Part shown: piece by piece, positions 32,439-45,273 of the stretch
Numbering within the stretch: position 1 is the stretch's first letter
How the letters are laid out: each line of letters begins with the position of its first letter
NCBI GenBank assembly: GCA_003598135.1
Contig: QZKA01000008.1
Span: 1 to 53,588 of the forward strand
Length of the DNA: 53,588 bases
Origin: Candidatus Omnitrophota bacterium
GTDB taxonomy: Bacteria; Omnitrophota; Gorgyraeia; Gygaellales; Profunditerraquicolaceae
Direction of reading: 5' to 3'
Notes under the pieces: generated by a model
What the model saw: the letters and a program-made list of their open reading frames with translations, nothing else
Database searches by the model: none
Told to the model about the DNA's origin: nothing
Translations under genes and position numbers: made by a program

Positions 32439-33530
32439 ATGAAATTTAAAATCACCAAAGAAGCCCTTTTAAATAGCATTGATACTTTACAGAATATCAT
32501 TAATACCAAAACCTCTTTACCTATATTATCAAATATTTTAATTGAAACATATCAGGGTAAACTTAGGTTTACTGCCACCGACCTTAACATAGGTATTACC
32601 TGTGTAGTTCCTGTGGATATTCAGGAACCCGGAGCGGTTACCATACCTGCGCGTAGATTTGGGGGTATTATTCGGGAATTATCAGAAGAAAAAATCGAGA
32701 TTACTACCAAAAAAAACCATTTAATGGTTATTGATGCCGGGATGTGCCAATTTAAAATTATGGGATTACCCGCCGAGGATTTTCCTAAATTACCGGAAAT
32801 GAAAGATAAAGAGGTGTTGCAATTAGAGCAGGGAGTTTTAAAAGAGATGTTGCGCTTAACTTCTTTTGCGGTTTCTTTTGATGAAACGAGGTATATATTA
32901 AATGGCATATTATTTAAATTTTTAGATAACACGCTTACTCTGGTTGCTACCGATGCCAAAAGGCTTGCGGTAATCGAAAAAAAATTACCACAGGGCATCA
33001 ATAAAGAACTACAAGTCATTATCCCAATCAAAACCATCCAGGAGCTTAATAGGAACTTAAAAGATGAGGGTATGGTTTCTATGATTATGGGGGCGAATCA
33101 GGTTTTGTTTGATTTTGGGGATATAACCATTATCTCTCGTTTAATCGAAGGAGAATTCCCCAGTTATCAGCAAGTGATCCCTCCTGAGGCAGCCCAAAAA
33201 ATAAAAGCAAGCCGCGACCCACTCTTATTAGCGGTGCGTAGGGCGGCCTTATTATCAACACCTGATTACCAAGCAATCAAAATGGAAGTGTTTAAAGAAA
33301 AACTGGTGGTTTCAAAGTCGACACCTGATGTGGGCGAATCGAGGGAGGAGCTCGCGGTTAGTTATGCGGGCAAAGAGATGGTAATCGGGTTCAATCCGAA
33401 CTTTTTAATTGATTTACTAAAAAACATTACCGAAGAAACAATCGAGTTGGAAATCACCGGCAGCGAGAGTCCGGGGGTGATACGCAGCAAAGGATATGTG
33501 TATATTGTATTGCCAATGCGCCTGGGTTAG
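32439..33530 (+). CDS. dnaN: DNA polymerase III beta subunit (sliding clamp)
   Basis: A 363-aa clamp of normal length with three similar domains (N, central, C). It begins MKFKITKEALLNSI and ends with VYIVLPMRLG, the usual PMR-type C-terminus. A strong AAGGAGG site precedes the ATG. It forms the dimeric ring for replication polymerases. The next gene starts 2 bp later. Confidence 0.97.
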   Translation: MKFKITKEALLNSIDTLQNIINTKTSLPILSNILIETYQGKLRFTATDLNIGITCVVPVDIQEPGAVTIPARRFGGIIRELSEEKIEITTKKNHLMVIDAGMCQFKIMGLPAEDFPKLPEMKDKEVLQLEQGVLKEMLRLTSFAVSFDETRYILNGILFKFLDNTLTLVATDAKRLAVIEKKLPQGINKELQVIIPIKTIQELNRNLKDEGMVSMIMGANQVLFDFGDITIISRLIEGEFPSYQQVIPPEAAQKIKASRDPLLLAVRRAALLSTPDYQAIKMEVFKEKLVVSKSTPDVGESREELAVSYAGKEMVIGFNPNFLIDLLKNITEETIELEITGSESPGVIRSKGYVYIVLPMRLG

Positions 33531-33532
33531 GG

Positions 33533-36263
<2,731 letters not shown>

Positions 36264-36266
36264 ATT

Positions 36267-38696
36267 ATGTATACTCGTAATGAAAAAATAATACCAATTT
36301 CTATCGAAGAAGAGGTTAAGGATTCGTATCTTAATTACGCGATGAGCGTTATCGTCGGTCGCGCACTTCCCGACGTGCGAGATGGCCTAAAGCCCGTGCA
36401 TCGGAGAATCCTTTACGCGATGCAGGAGCTAAGCCTTGATCATACCAAACCGTATAAAAAATGCGCCCGTATTGTTGGTGAGGTTCTCGGGAAATACCAC
36501 CCCCACGGAGACGTGGCCGTGTATGATACCCTGGTAAGGATGGCGCAGAATTTTTCATTGCGCTATCCGCTTGTCGACGGACAAGGTAACTTTGGCTCGG
36601 TTGACGGAGACGCAGCCGCAGCGATGCGCTACACCGAGGCGCGCCTGGCGGCCATTGCCGATGAAATTTTGGCCGATATCGACAAAGACACGGTCAATTT
36701 CGGTCCGAACTTTGATGCATCTCTCGTAGAGCCGCTCTTATTACCGGCAGCCCTGCCCAATCTCTTGGTCAACGGCTCAAGCGGTATCGCGGTGGGCATG
36801 GCAACAAATATCCCTCCCCATAATTTAACAGAGGTTGCCGACGCAGTCATTTATATACTCGAGCACCCCGAGGCAGAAATAAAGGACCTCATGCGTTATA
36901 TCAAAGGGCCGGATTTTCCGACGGGCGGCATTATCTGTGGCAAGGGGGGGATAAAGGAAGCGTATACGACCGGCAAGGGAAAATTGATTGTCCGCGCGAA
37001 AGCGGCCATCGAGCATCAAAAGAACGGTAAAGACCTTATCGTAATTACCGAAATACCCTACCAGGTGCAGAAGTCCGGCCTTATAGAGGCCATTGCCGAC
37101 CTTGTGGATGACAAAAAAATAGAAGGGATTTCCGATATCCGCGACGAATCCGACAAAGAGGGCATGCGCATAGTGGTGGAGCTGAAGCGTGACGCGGAAT
37201 CCCAGGTTGTCTTAAACCAGCTTTTCAAGCATACGCAATTAGAGGGGACATTTGGCATTATCATGCTTGCGCTAGTTGAAAATCGGCCGCGCGTCCTTAG
37301 TTTGCGCCAGGTCCTGGATTACTACATTGATCACAGGAAAGTGATTATACGTCGCAGGACCAAGTTCGAACTGGATAAGGCGCTGAAAAGGGCCCATATA
37401 CTGGAAGGGCTTAAGATAGCGCTGAAGTATATCGATCGGATTATAAGAATAATCAAGGCATCAAAGAATACTCAAGCCGCCAAGGCGCAATTAATGAAGG
37501 AGTTTGACCTTTCAGAAGTGCAAGCGCAGGCTATTTTAGAGATGCAGCTGCAGCGCCTCACTGCCCTTGAGCGGGATAAGATCGACGCGGAGTACGCCGA
37601 GCTCCTTAAAAAGATTGAATTGTGCCGGGCAATTCTGGCGTCAGAGAAAAAAATAGAAGCCATTATCAAAGAGGACCTGCTTGCGCTTAAGAAAAAATAC
37701 GGAGATGAGCGTAGAACGGATATAGTCGGGGAAGTCGAGGAACTGGAGATAGAAGACCTGATTGCCGAAGAGGACGTGGTGGTAACGATTAGCCACGGTG
37801 GTTATATAAAACGCCTTCCGGTCAGTGCCTACCGTAAACAGAAACGCGGAGGAAAAGGAGCTACCGGAGCCGAGGTAAAAGAGGAAGATTTTGTTGAGCA
37901 CCTCTTTGTGGCTTCCACAAAGGCCTACCTCCTGATTTTTACTGACAAGGGTCGCGTGCACTGGCTGAAGGTATATGAAATTCCCCAGGCAGGCAGGGTT
38001 TCAAAAGGCAAGGCGATAATTAATCTTCTTGAGATGGAGGCCCAAGCCAAAATCAGCTCAACCATGCCCGTGAAAGAATTTTCTTCAGATACCTACCTTG
38101 TCATGGCAACCAAGCAGGGGATGATCAAAAAAACCAAGCTTGATGCATACAGTAATCCACGCAAGGGCGGGATTATCGGCATTACCTTGGATGAAAAAGA
38201 CGAGCTTATCGGCGTAGTCATGACTGACGGGAAGCAGGATCTTTTGCTTGGGACACGGCAGGGCAAGGCAATACGTTTTTCCGAAGCCAAAGTACGCGAT
38301 ATGGGCAGGGCTGCGCGAGGCGTGCGTGCAATCTCCTTAGCCAAGAAAGACGAGGTGATCGCCATGGTGCCTGCGCAGAAGGGCGCTACTATTTTGACGG
38401 TAACCGAATTAGGTTTTACCAAGCGCACCCCCGTTGAGGAGTATCGCCTTACCGGCCGAGGCGGCAAAGGGGTCATTAATATCAAAGTCACCGAAAAAAA
38501 CGGCTATGCTGTTAGCTTAAAGGGTGTTGGCGACAACGACGAATTAATGGCAATAACACAAAACGGCATGTTTTTGCGTTGTGCCGCAAAAGACATTCGT
38601 ACCATTGGTCGATCTGCGCAGGGAGTCAGATTAATAAAACTGAACGGCAAAGACCACGTATCCTGCGTTGCTTCTGTGGTTGCAGACGAAGAATAA
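36267..38696 (+). CDS. gyrA: DNA gyrase subunit A
   Basis: An 809-aa subunit. The N-terminal winged helix and breakage-reunion domain carry the catalytic Tyr in [11 protein letters not shown] (about residue 123). The coiled tower contains [17 protein letters not shown]. Six beta-pinwheel blades follow, with the GyrA box [11 protein letters not shown] (about residue 531), which distinguishes gyrase from topoisomerase IV. It introduces negative supercoils with GyrB. tRNA-Glu starts 5 bp downstream. Confidence 0.97.
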   Translation: MYTRNEKIIPISIEEEVKDSYLNYAMSVIVGRALPDVRDGLKPVHRRILYAMQELSLDHTKPYKKCARIVGEVLGKYHPHGDVAVYDTLVRMAQNFSLRYPLVDGQGNFGSVDGDAAAAMRYTEARLAAIADEILADIDKDTVNFGPNFDASLVEPLLLPAALPNLLVNGSSGIAVGMATNIPPHNLTEVADAVIYILEHPEAEIKDLMRYIKGPDFPTGGIICGKGGIKEAYTTGKGKLIVRAKAAIEHQKNGKDLIVITEIPYQVQKSGLIEAIADLVDDKKIEGISDIRDESDKEGMRIVVELKRDAESQVVLNQLFKHTQLEGTFGIIMLALVENRPRVLSLRQVLDYYIDHRKVIIRRRTKFELDKALKRAHILEGLKIALKYIDRIIRIIKASKNTQAAKAQLMKEFDLSEVQAQAILEMQLQRLTALERDKIDAEYAELLKKIELCRAILASEKKIEAIIKEDLLALKKKYGDERRTDIVGEVEELEIEDLIAEEDVVVTISHGGYIKRLPVSAYRKQKRGGKGATGAEVKEEDFVEHLFVASTKAYLLIFTDKGRVHWLKVYEIPQAGRVSKGKAIINLLEMEAQAKISSTMPVKEFSSDTYLVMATKQGMIKKTKLDAYSNPRKGGIIGITLDEKDELIGVVMTDGKQDLLLGTRQGKAIRFSEAKVRDMGRAARGVRAISLAKKDEVIAMVPAQKGATILTVTELGFTKRTPVEEYRLTGRGGKGVINIKVTEKNGYAVSLKGVGDNDELMAITQNGMFLRCAAKDIRTIGRSAQGVRLIKLNGKDHVSCVASVVADEE

Positions 38697-38701
38697 AACT
38701 C

Positions 38702-38776
38702 GTCCCCATCGTCTAGCCTGGTCCAGGACAAGAGCTTTTCAAGCTCTCGACACCGGTTCAAATCCGGTTGGGGACA
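38702..38776 (+). tRNA. tRNA-Glu (anticodon TTC), no encoded CCA
   Basis: Acceptor GTCCCCA pairs with TGGGGAC. The anticodon stem AGAGC/GCTCT has loop TTTTCAA (anticodon TTC). The T-arm CCGG/CCGG carries TTCAAAT. Discriminator A is followed by TTAAG, so CCA is not encoded. It is 5 bp downstream of gyrA and probably co-transcribed. The 105-bp gap to glmS has the palindrome GGCGGGATCCCGCC (38820-38833) and a possible decayed copy of the tRNA 3' end at 38862-38878. Confidence 0.95.
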
Positions 38777-38881
38777 TTAAGTTTTTATTGGTATCCCGCT
38801 CCAATGAGTAACATGGTACGGGCGGGATCCCGCCGAAAGAGTAAGCTGATGCGGCGGGAAGCCGACCGGGGGCACTAATCT

Positions 38882-40723
38882 ATGTGCGGAATAGTTGGTT
38901 ATATAGGCCAGAAACAAGCCCAGCCAATTTTGCTCAGCAGCCTCAAGCGTCTTGAGTACCGCGGCTATGATTCAAGCGGTATGGCACTTATCTTGACCGC
39001 AAAGAACGCCATTTCCGTGCGAAAAGCAGCGGGTAAAATCAAAGTTCTTGAGAAGCTTCTTGCCAAAAAGCCGCTTCAGGGGATTGTGGGCATTGCCCAT
39101 ACTCGGTGGGCTACCCACGGCGTTCCCAACCAGGTAAATGCCCACCCCCATGCAGACTGTTTGGGAGAAATCGCAATAGTGCATAACGGCATCATTGAAA
39201 ATTACTCCCAGTTAAAAAAAGAGCTGGGCAAAGAAGGCCATACGTTTCGCAGCCAGACAGATACCGAAGTCATCGTCCATCTTATTGAAAAATACTATTC
39301 CCGCAACGTGCCCTTGGAAGAAGCGGTCAGTAAGGCCGTGTTAAAGCTAGAGGGTTCTTTTGCGCTCGGCGTTATATCGCGCAGGGAGCCGGGTAAGCTC
39401 GTTGGCGCCCGGTTAGGCAGTCCGCTCGTCGTTGGTATCGGCAGGGGGGAGCATTTCCTCTCTTCTGATATCCCGGCCGTGCTAGATTCTACAAAAGAAG
39501 TGGTTTTTGTGGATGAAAAGGAGCTGGTAGTTTTGACCGCAGATAATTATACAATAACCGATTTTCTAGGAAGGCGGATCATCAGGAAGTCCGTTTTAAT
39601 AGATTGGGATATCGCCCAGGCGCAGAAACTGGGCTATACGCATTTTATGCTCAAAGAACTTAATGAGCAACCAAAGGTGCTCGAGCACATTTTGGCATCC
39701 CGACTTAAAAAGGGTGTCAACAGTATTGTGTTTGAAGAACAGCGCATCAGCGATGAAAAATTAAGAAAGATGCGCGCTATTCACATTGTTGCCTGCGGCA
39801 CGGCCTATCATGCCGGCCTTGCCGGTAAATATATTCTTGAGGAACTCTGTCGTTTGCCCGTTTCTGTCGACGTGTCGAGTGAATTCAGATACCGCGATTT
39901 GCTCATTGACGAATCTGTCCTGGTGATTGCCATAAGCCAGTCGGGAGAAACCGCAGATACCTTAGCCGGCGTGCGGGAAGCAAAAGAAAAAAATGCAGCC
40001 ATCCTTGCGGTATGTAATGTCGTCGGCTCGACCTTGCCCAGGGAGTCGGATGGCGTTATCTATACCTATGCGGGCCCAGAAATCGGGGTCGCATCTACAA
40101 AAGCGTATACTGCGCAATTAGCCGCCCTCTATTTGTTTGCATTGTACCTTGCCCGCGTCAAAAGCGTGCTCGGTGAAGAGCAGGTCGCTAAATATCTTAC
40201 GGAGCTGAGGCGGATACCGCCACAACAGGAAACAATATTAGGCGCCCAGAAGGTTATCGGTAGGCTTGCAAGAAGACATGTTCATTTTGGCTCGTTTCTC
40301 TATCTGGGCAGGGGGATTAATTTCCCTTCGGCACTTGAGGGGGCGCTTAAACTGAAAGAAATTTCTTATATTCCTGCCGAAGGGTATGCGGCAGGAGAGA
40401 TGAAGCACGGGCCTATCGCCCTCATTGACGAATATCGTGCGGTAGTATGCATTGCCTGCCAGTCTCGCGTATACGAGAAAATGATTTCTAATATACAGGA
40501 AATCCGTGCCCGCCAAGGCAAGCTCATCGTAATTGCCACAGCCGGAGACGATAAGATACAAGACCACGCCAGGGAAATTATCTATATACCAAGATGTAGC
40601 GAGTTATTTTCTCCTCTGCTGGTGGCGCTACCCTTACAGCTGCTGGCGTATCATATAGCCGTTGCCCGCGGTTGCGATGTGGACCAGCCAAGAAATTTGG
40701 CTAAGTCGGTTACCGTTGAATAA
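38882..40723 (+). CDS. glmS: Glutamine--fructose-6-phosphate aminotransferase
   Basis: A 613-aa enzyme of normal length that makes glucosamine-6-phosphate for peptidoglycan and LPS. The N-terminal glutaminase uses Cys2 (MCGIVGYIG) with RYRGYDSSG-like RLEYRGYDSSGMA. Two SIS domains follow (CGTAYHAGLAGKYILEE, AISQSGETADTLAGVREAK, GRGINFPSALEGALKLKEISYIPAEGY). The C-terminal DQPRNLAKSVTVE is intact. I see no glmS ribozyme in the 105-bp upstream gap. Confidence 0.97.
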   Translation: MCGIVGYIGQKQAQPILLSSLKRLEYRGYDSSGMALILTAKNAISVRKAAGKIKVLEKLLAKKPLQGIVGIAHTRWATHGVPNQVNAHPHADCLGEIAIVHNGIIENYSQLKKELGKEGHTFRSQTDTEVIVHLIEKYYSRNVPLEEAVSKAVLKLEGSFALGVISRREPGKLVGARLGSPLVVGIGRGEHFLSSDIPAVLDSTKEVVFVDEKELVVLTADNYTITDFLGRRIIRKSVLIDWDIAQAQKLGYTHFMLKELNEQPKVLEHILASRLKKGVNSIVFEEQRISDEKLRKMRAIHIVACGTAYHAGLAGKYILEELCRLPVSVDVSSEFRYRDLLIDESVLVIAISQSGETADTLAGVREAKEKNAAILAVCNVVGSTLPRESDGVIYTYAGPEIGVASTKAYTAQLAALYLFALYLARVKSVLGEEQVAKYLTELRRIPPQQETILGAQKVIGRLARRHVHFGSFLYLGRGINFPSALEGALKLKEISYIPAEGYAAGEMKHGPIALIDEYRAVVCIACQSRVYEKMISNIQEIRARQGKLIVIATAGDDKIQDHAREIIYIPRCSELFSPLLVALPLQLLAYHIAVARGCDVDQPRNLAKSVTVE

Positions 40724-40755
40724 GACGCAAGGGTAACCGCCCGTCTTAAAAAAGC

Positions 40756-41418
40756 ATGCCCATGCTGTACCTAGTTGCCACTCCCATAGGTAACCTCAAA
40801 GATATCACCTTAAGAGCTATTGAAGTATTGCAGTCGGTAGATATGGTAGCTTGTGAGGATACCAGGCATTCCCGTATCCTGCTTGGCCATTACGGCATAC
40901 GCGCTGCTACCACCAGTTATACACAGCATAATAAGTTACACAAAGGCCAGTATCTGCTTTCGCTTTTAAAAGCAGGCAAAGACGTTGCCCTCATTTCGGA
41001 CGCCGGCATGCCCGGCATCTTGGATCCCGGCTACCACCTCATTAATCTTGCTATAAATAATAATATTTTTGTGACCGCAATACCGGGGGCCACTGCTTTT
41101 GTGAACGCGCTCGCGGTATCCGGGAAACCGACCCATAGATTTTTCTTTGAAGGCTTCCTTCCCGCAAAACAAGGCGCCCGCATCAACCGCTTGAAGGGGT
41201 TGATGGCGCTGGATTGTACTATAATTATACTGGAGTCGCGTCACAGAATAATCGCAACAATACGCGATATCCAGACCGTGTTCGGCACAAACAAAGAACT
41301 TGTGTGCGCCAGGGAACTTACGAAAAAATTTGAAGAAGTATTGCGAGTAAAACCCGCAGAGGCGCTTGAGGTCTTTAAGACCAAGCCCCCTCGCGGAGAA
41401 TTCGTGATTATTTTATGA
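40756..41418 (+). CDS. rsmI: 16S rRNA 2'-O-methyltransferase RsmI (short)
   Basis: A 220-aa SAM-dependent methyltransferase of the tetrapyrrole-methylase fold. It begins MLYLVATPIGNLKDITLRA and has CEDTRHSRILL, ISDAGMPGILDPG, IPGATAFVNALAVSG and FEGFLPAKQGAR. It 2'-O-methylates C1402 in the 30S decoding centre. It is shorter than the usual ~280 aa, ending PPRGEFVIIL, so the C-terminal extension is missing. No strong ribosome site is visible. ATG 40762 is an alternative start. Confidence 0.93.
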   Translation: MPMLYLVATPIGNLKDITLRAIEVLQSVDMVACEDTRHSRILLGHYGIRAATTSYTQHNKLHKGQYLLSLLKAGKDVALISDAGMPGILDPGYHLINLAINNNIFVTAIPGATAFVNALAVSGKPTHRFFFEGFLPAKQGARINRLKGLMALDCTIIILESRHRIIATIRDIQTVFGTNKELVCARELTKKFEEVLRVKPAEALEVFKTKPPRGEFVIIL

Positions 41419-41460
41419 AAAATTGCCTTAAAAACGTTTTCTTTTGACATTGTTTATTGC

Positions 41461-41488
41461 TTGAAAATGATGATGCATGGTGTATACT
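41461..41488 (+). promoter_or_regulatory. Promoter of the 1004-aa secreted protein gene
   Basis: TTGAAA (41461-41466), 16 nt, TATACT (41483-41488). The start codon is 51 bp downstream and is preceded by AAGGAGGGGG, a very strong ribosome site. This suggests high expression. A lone TTGACA lies at 41444 without a suitably spaced -10. Confidence 0.5.
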
Positions 41489-41538
41489 TAAAAGTGCAAT
41501 TAAGAAAGTTTTTATAATCTTTATAAAAGGAGGGGGAG

Positions 41539-44500
41539 ATGTATAAAAAGGCTTTATCCCTGCTTGTGATTTTTTGTTTTTTGCTAAGCCAGCCTTTGGG
41601 TTTTTGTCAAACAATAGCACAGCTTGATGTATCGCAGCATATAGGGGCTTCTTCAAGGGTGAGCACAGCCCTGGAGGCTGCAAGGCCTATCCATTTGAGG
41701 TATTGTGCGTATGAACCTGTCAGTAATCAATTCCGTGTTCTCATTGATAAGGGAGACTCAGGCGACATAGGCCAGAAATCCCTGGGCGCAGCTACACAAC
41801 AACTTTTGGATTATTTTTTCATTGGGATAGCCCTGCCCAACGACTCTTTTTGGGTCAACTTAAGGCCGGATGCAGAAGACAAGATATTGGATAAAGATTT
41901 AAGCACCACAAGGATGGGCAAGGTTCTCTTAGAGGCAGACCTTCAGCTGAAAAAAGATACCGCCCAGCTGGTTTCTCCGAATACTGCCGAAGGGAGCGAA
42001 TATTGGACGAAACTGTACAAGAAAGCCGAGGAGCTTTTTGGGTCTTCAAACGTAGAAATCCCCACCATGGTAAGGCCGTGGATTGTGCCCGATGAAATTC
42101 TTATACGGCAAACCCCTGACAGCGCCTATATTTATAAAGCAACGTTGAAGGTTTTATTGGAACAGGATTATCTAACAGGCTCCGAACTCTATAATTTCAA
42201 AGACGAGCGGTTAAAAACTCTTAATGAATATGCCGCCCAGTTGATGAGGCAATTAATCATTCCGAGGCTTACCAGGGAAGTGAATTCCGCGGCACGTTAT
42301 GCAGAGTTAAGGCAGGTGTATTATTCCCTGATATTCGCCCAATGGTTTAAGCAGCAGTTTGCCGGCAGGTACGGCTTATACGCAAGCCTCGTTGACAAAA
42401 AGATATTATCAGGGATCGATATCGGCAAGCCGTGGTCAAAGAGCACTTATTTTAAGGAATACCTTGCTTCTGTGCAGAGAGGCGAATTTAAAATTACCGC
42501 TCCCCAGGCAGGACCGGATAAGGCCTTAAGGACCTATTTTGCAGGCGGGATAGGGTTGACAAATTTGATGGAGGGGGTTTCTCCGGGTTCATTTGTGGTG
42601 CCGCGTCTGCAGGTTCAACCCATGCCGCCGCGCATGGCGCCGATAAGCGGCATAGAAAGAATCTCACCGATTACGCAACTAGCAAGCGTCAGGCCGGTTG
42701 CGACAGTAGCTACTACGGGCGGGGATATCTTATTGATAGAGGCAGGTAACATCGATAGGATAGTTACTGCTCGTATAGGCGTTCTTCCTGTTGAGGTAAC
42801 CAAGTTGCCAGCGTTTAATCTAGAAACGTTAAATTTAGCAGGCGCAGAAATCGACGTAGCTCCTATTGCTTCCAGTCCTTTGCCTTCTTTCCCGAGAGTC
42901 GCCGTAAATGTGCAACCAATAGGCAGGATAATCGATTCATGGTCTATTGCCAACATAGAACGGGCATTGAGAGAACGTCTTGGGATCCTGGAGATCAGAA
43001 ACAACCAGGCATTGGCGCGGCTGGCAGAAGCAGTGTATGTTAAGGGAGCAGAGATTAACGAAGTCGAAATTCCAGAAATACCAAATATTTCCCGGACAGA
43101 GATTAAGCTAGCCATTGATGGAATAGTCGGGAGTCAGGCAGCGTCTATCGTGATTATGCCTGCTGCAGAGGCTATTGCCATCCGCAGCGCTACAGAAACC
43201 CTTTCTCGGCCCAGACAGTTGCCGGGAGTGAGCGTATCTCAGGCTGCCAGCCCTATCGCGATAAATGACATAAGCGCAAAACAGATTGCCTCAGCCACCA
43301 TTAGCATGCCGGGATATGAAGCCTTGCCTACGAAAGTAGCGGGAGGAAATCGCTTGGTAGTGGTAATGCCTGTCAGTAAAGCGTTTGAGGGCTTAGGCAT
43401 CGTGTATACTCCAGAACAGAAGTTTGCCATAGCAACTCCGGCTCTGCAAGCCTCGAATTATTTGGTAGCACAAGCCAATCTTCCCGGCGGTAAAACGCTC
43501 TTGTTAGCCAAGCCGCTTGCGCAGACGGATTCCGCAGAGAAGGTGGCCCTTGATGCGGCAGACGTGTTTAGTGTTTTATCTCGGCAGTATAAGTTACGAC
43601 CCCAGAATATTAATCTGGTGATCATGGCTGCTCCCCAGTCAGAAGCTCTTACTATTGATACGGCCCAGTTCGCCAAAAGGATCGGGGCAGAAACAGTGCG
43701 CGTAGAAGTAAAGCCTGTCAGGGAAACGGCAATCATCGCCTCTGAAGGGCTTGTAATGGGCAGCTCATCAACGATGTTACGCTATTTTCCTCTCAAACAA
43801 GAAACCGTAGTATCTTCGCCCGTGGCAGCTACGCCTTTTCTTGATATCAAAGGCATTGCCGAATCCATCGGCAACAGGGATATTATTTCCGAACGAGCCC
43901 AGATAGCCAGTGATCAGATCCCGAGCGTGCCGCAGGTCCGCCAGTTAGAAAATTTATTGCAGGGGATACGGACAAATACCCTTCGGATCCAAGGACAGCC
44001 AATAGAGCAGGTTGCGCCCCAGGTGGTAATAGAATTTGTTCGGCAGCAAAATTTACCGGCGCCGCAGAAATTTGTTCTTGCTTCCGTACTTAAGGTCAAC
44101 CTCCCGGAGGTTACCCTTGAAACAGCCTTGCAGGAGGCAACGCCGGTTGTTGCCCCGGCATTGCCTATATCTGTGGCCACGCAAACAGCACGCCTGCCCG
44201 CCCTGGAAGCCGCCCGCAATTTAGGAGGCATTGATCTGCGCTCCATGAAGATACTTCTTCCTCCTGCGCTGGGTGCTTATACCAAAAGCGCTACAAGCCT
44301 AGCCATCATTAGCCTTGGCCAGGAAGAAAAGAAAATAGGGGCGATGATTAAGAGCGGGATTGTCCCTTCAGGCCAAAGGGTAAAGGAATACGTAGAAGCG
44401 GCTTGTCAGGGCCCAGACGCCGCTGAAAGGATCGGCGCAACATTTGCACTTTTAAGCGATATGTTAAAGCTAGAAGAGTCCAGGGCCATGCCGACTGCGC

Positions 44501-44553
44501 CTGAAGTAGCAGAGGCCTTGGTGTTTTTAGAATCACAGAGCCAGCTGCGTTAG
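41539..44553 (+). CDS. Large secreted Omnitrophota-type protein, 1004 aa
   Basis: A signal peptide ends near GFCQT (about residue 23). The N-terminal region (about 30-330) includes DSFWVNLRPD, LLEADLQLKKDTAQLVSPNT, GSEYWTKLYKKAEELFG and MVRPWIVPDEILIRQT. It is well ordered and, from memory, belongs to a domain repeatedly found in large exported proteins of Omnitrophota. Residues about 330-900 are rich in Ala/Ile/Val/Pro with many short beta-like segments. A helical tail of about 90 residues ends the protein (GQEEKKIGAMIKSG...ALVFLESQSQLR). No enzyme motif or membrane anchor is seen. I infer a surface or periplasmic role. Confidence 0.75.
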   Translation: MYKKALSLLVIFCFLLSQPLGFCQTIAQLDVSQHIGASSRVSTALEAARPIHLRYCAYEPVSNQFRVLIDKGDSGDIGQKSLGAATQQLLDYFFIGIALPNDSFWVNLRPDAEDKILDKDLSTTRMGKVLLEADLQLKKDTAQLVSPNTAEGSEYWTKLYKKAEELFGSSNVEIPTMVRPWIVPDEILIRQTPDSAYIYKATLKVLLEQDYLTGSELYNFKDERLKTLNEYAAQLMRQLIIPRLTREVNSAARYAELRQVYYSLIFAQWFKQQFAGRYGLYASLVDKKILSGIDIGKPWSKSTYFKEYLASVQRGEFKITAPQAGPDKALRTYFAGGIGLTNLMEGVSPGSFVVPRLQVQPMPPRMAPISGIERISPITQLASVRPVATVATTGGDILLIEAGNIDRIVTARIGVLPVEVTKLPAFNLETLNLAGAEIDVAPIASSPLPSFPRVAVNVQPIGRIIDSWSIANIERALRERLGILEIRNNQALARLAEAVYVKGAEINEVEIPEIPNISRTEIKLAIDGIVGSQAASIVIMPAAEAIAIRSATETLSRPRQLPGVSVSQAASPIAINDISAKQIASATISMPGYEALPTKVAGGNRLVVVMPVSKAFEGLGIVYTPEQKFAIATPALQASNYLVAQANLPGGKTLLLAKPLAQTDSAEKVALDAADVFSVLSRQYKLRPQNINLVIMAAPQSEALTIDTAQFAKRIGAETVRVEVKPVRETAIIASEGLVMGSSSTMLRYFPLKQETVVSSPVAATPFLDIKGIAESIGNRDIISERAQIASDQIPSVPQVRQLENLLQGIRTNTLRIQGQPIEQVAPQVVIEFVRQQNLPAPQKFVLASVLKVNLPEVTLETALQEATPVVAPALPISVATQTARLPALEAARNLGGIDLRSMKILLPPALGAYTKSATSLAIISLGQEEKKIGAMIKSGIVPSGQRVKEYVEAACQGPDAAERIGATFALLSDMLKLEESRAMPTAPEVAEALVFLESQSQLR

Positions 44554-44571
44554 ATTTTTAAAGAAAATGTG

Positions 44572-44600
44572 TTGACAAGGAGTGCGCGAAGAGGTATAGT
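44572..44600 (+). promoter_or_regulatory. Promoter of the pyr operon
   Basis: TTGACA (44572-44577), 17 nt, TATAGT (44595-44600): a near-consensus promoter in the 173-bp gap before pyrR. Confidence 0.75.
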
Positions 44601-44623
44601 AACGCATAATAATACAATATAAA

Positions 44624-44655
44624 CCTTTAAGCAGGCCCTCGCGAGGTTTGCAAGG
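44624..44655 (+). promoter_or_regulatory. PyrR-binding leader element
   Basis: The leader has CCTTTAA, then GGCCCTCGCGAGGTTTG and a closing AAGG. This matches the conserved PyrR binding loop (CCUUUAA...CCnnGAGAGGnnnnAAGG pattern). PyrR with UMP bound here would favour the downstream terminator. Confidence 0.75.
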
Positions 44656-44666
44656 TGAAAAAATGA

Positions 44667-45269
<603 letters not shown>

Positions 45270-45273
45270 TCCT

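Noticed and set aside
38777-38881. glmS ribozyme before glmS
   Set aside because: The 105-bp gap after tRNA-Glu is too short and lacks the ribozyme core.
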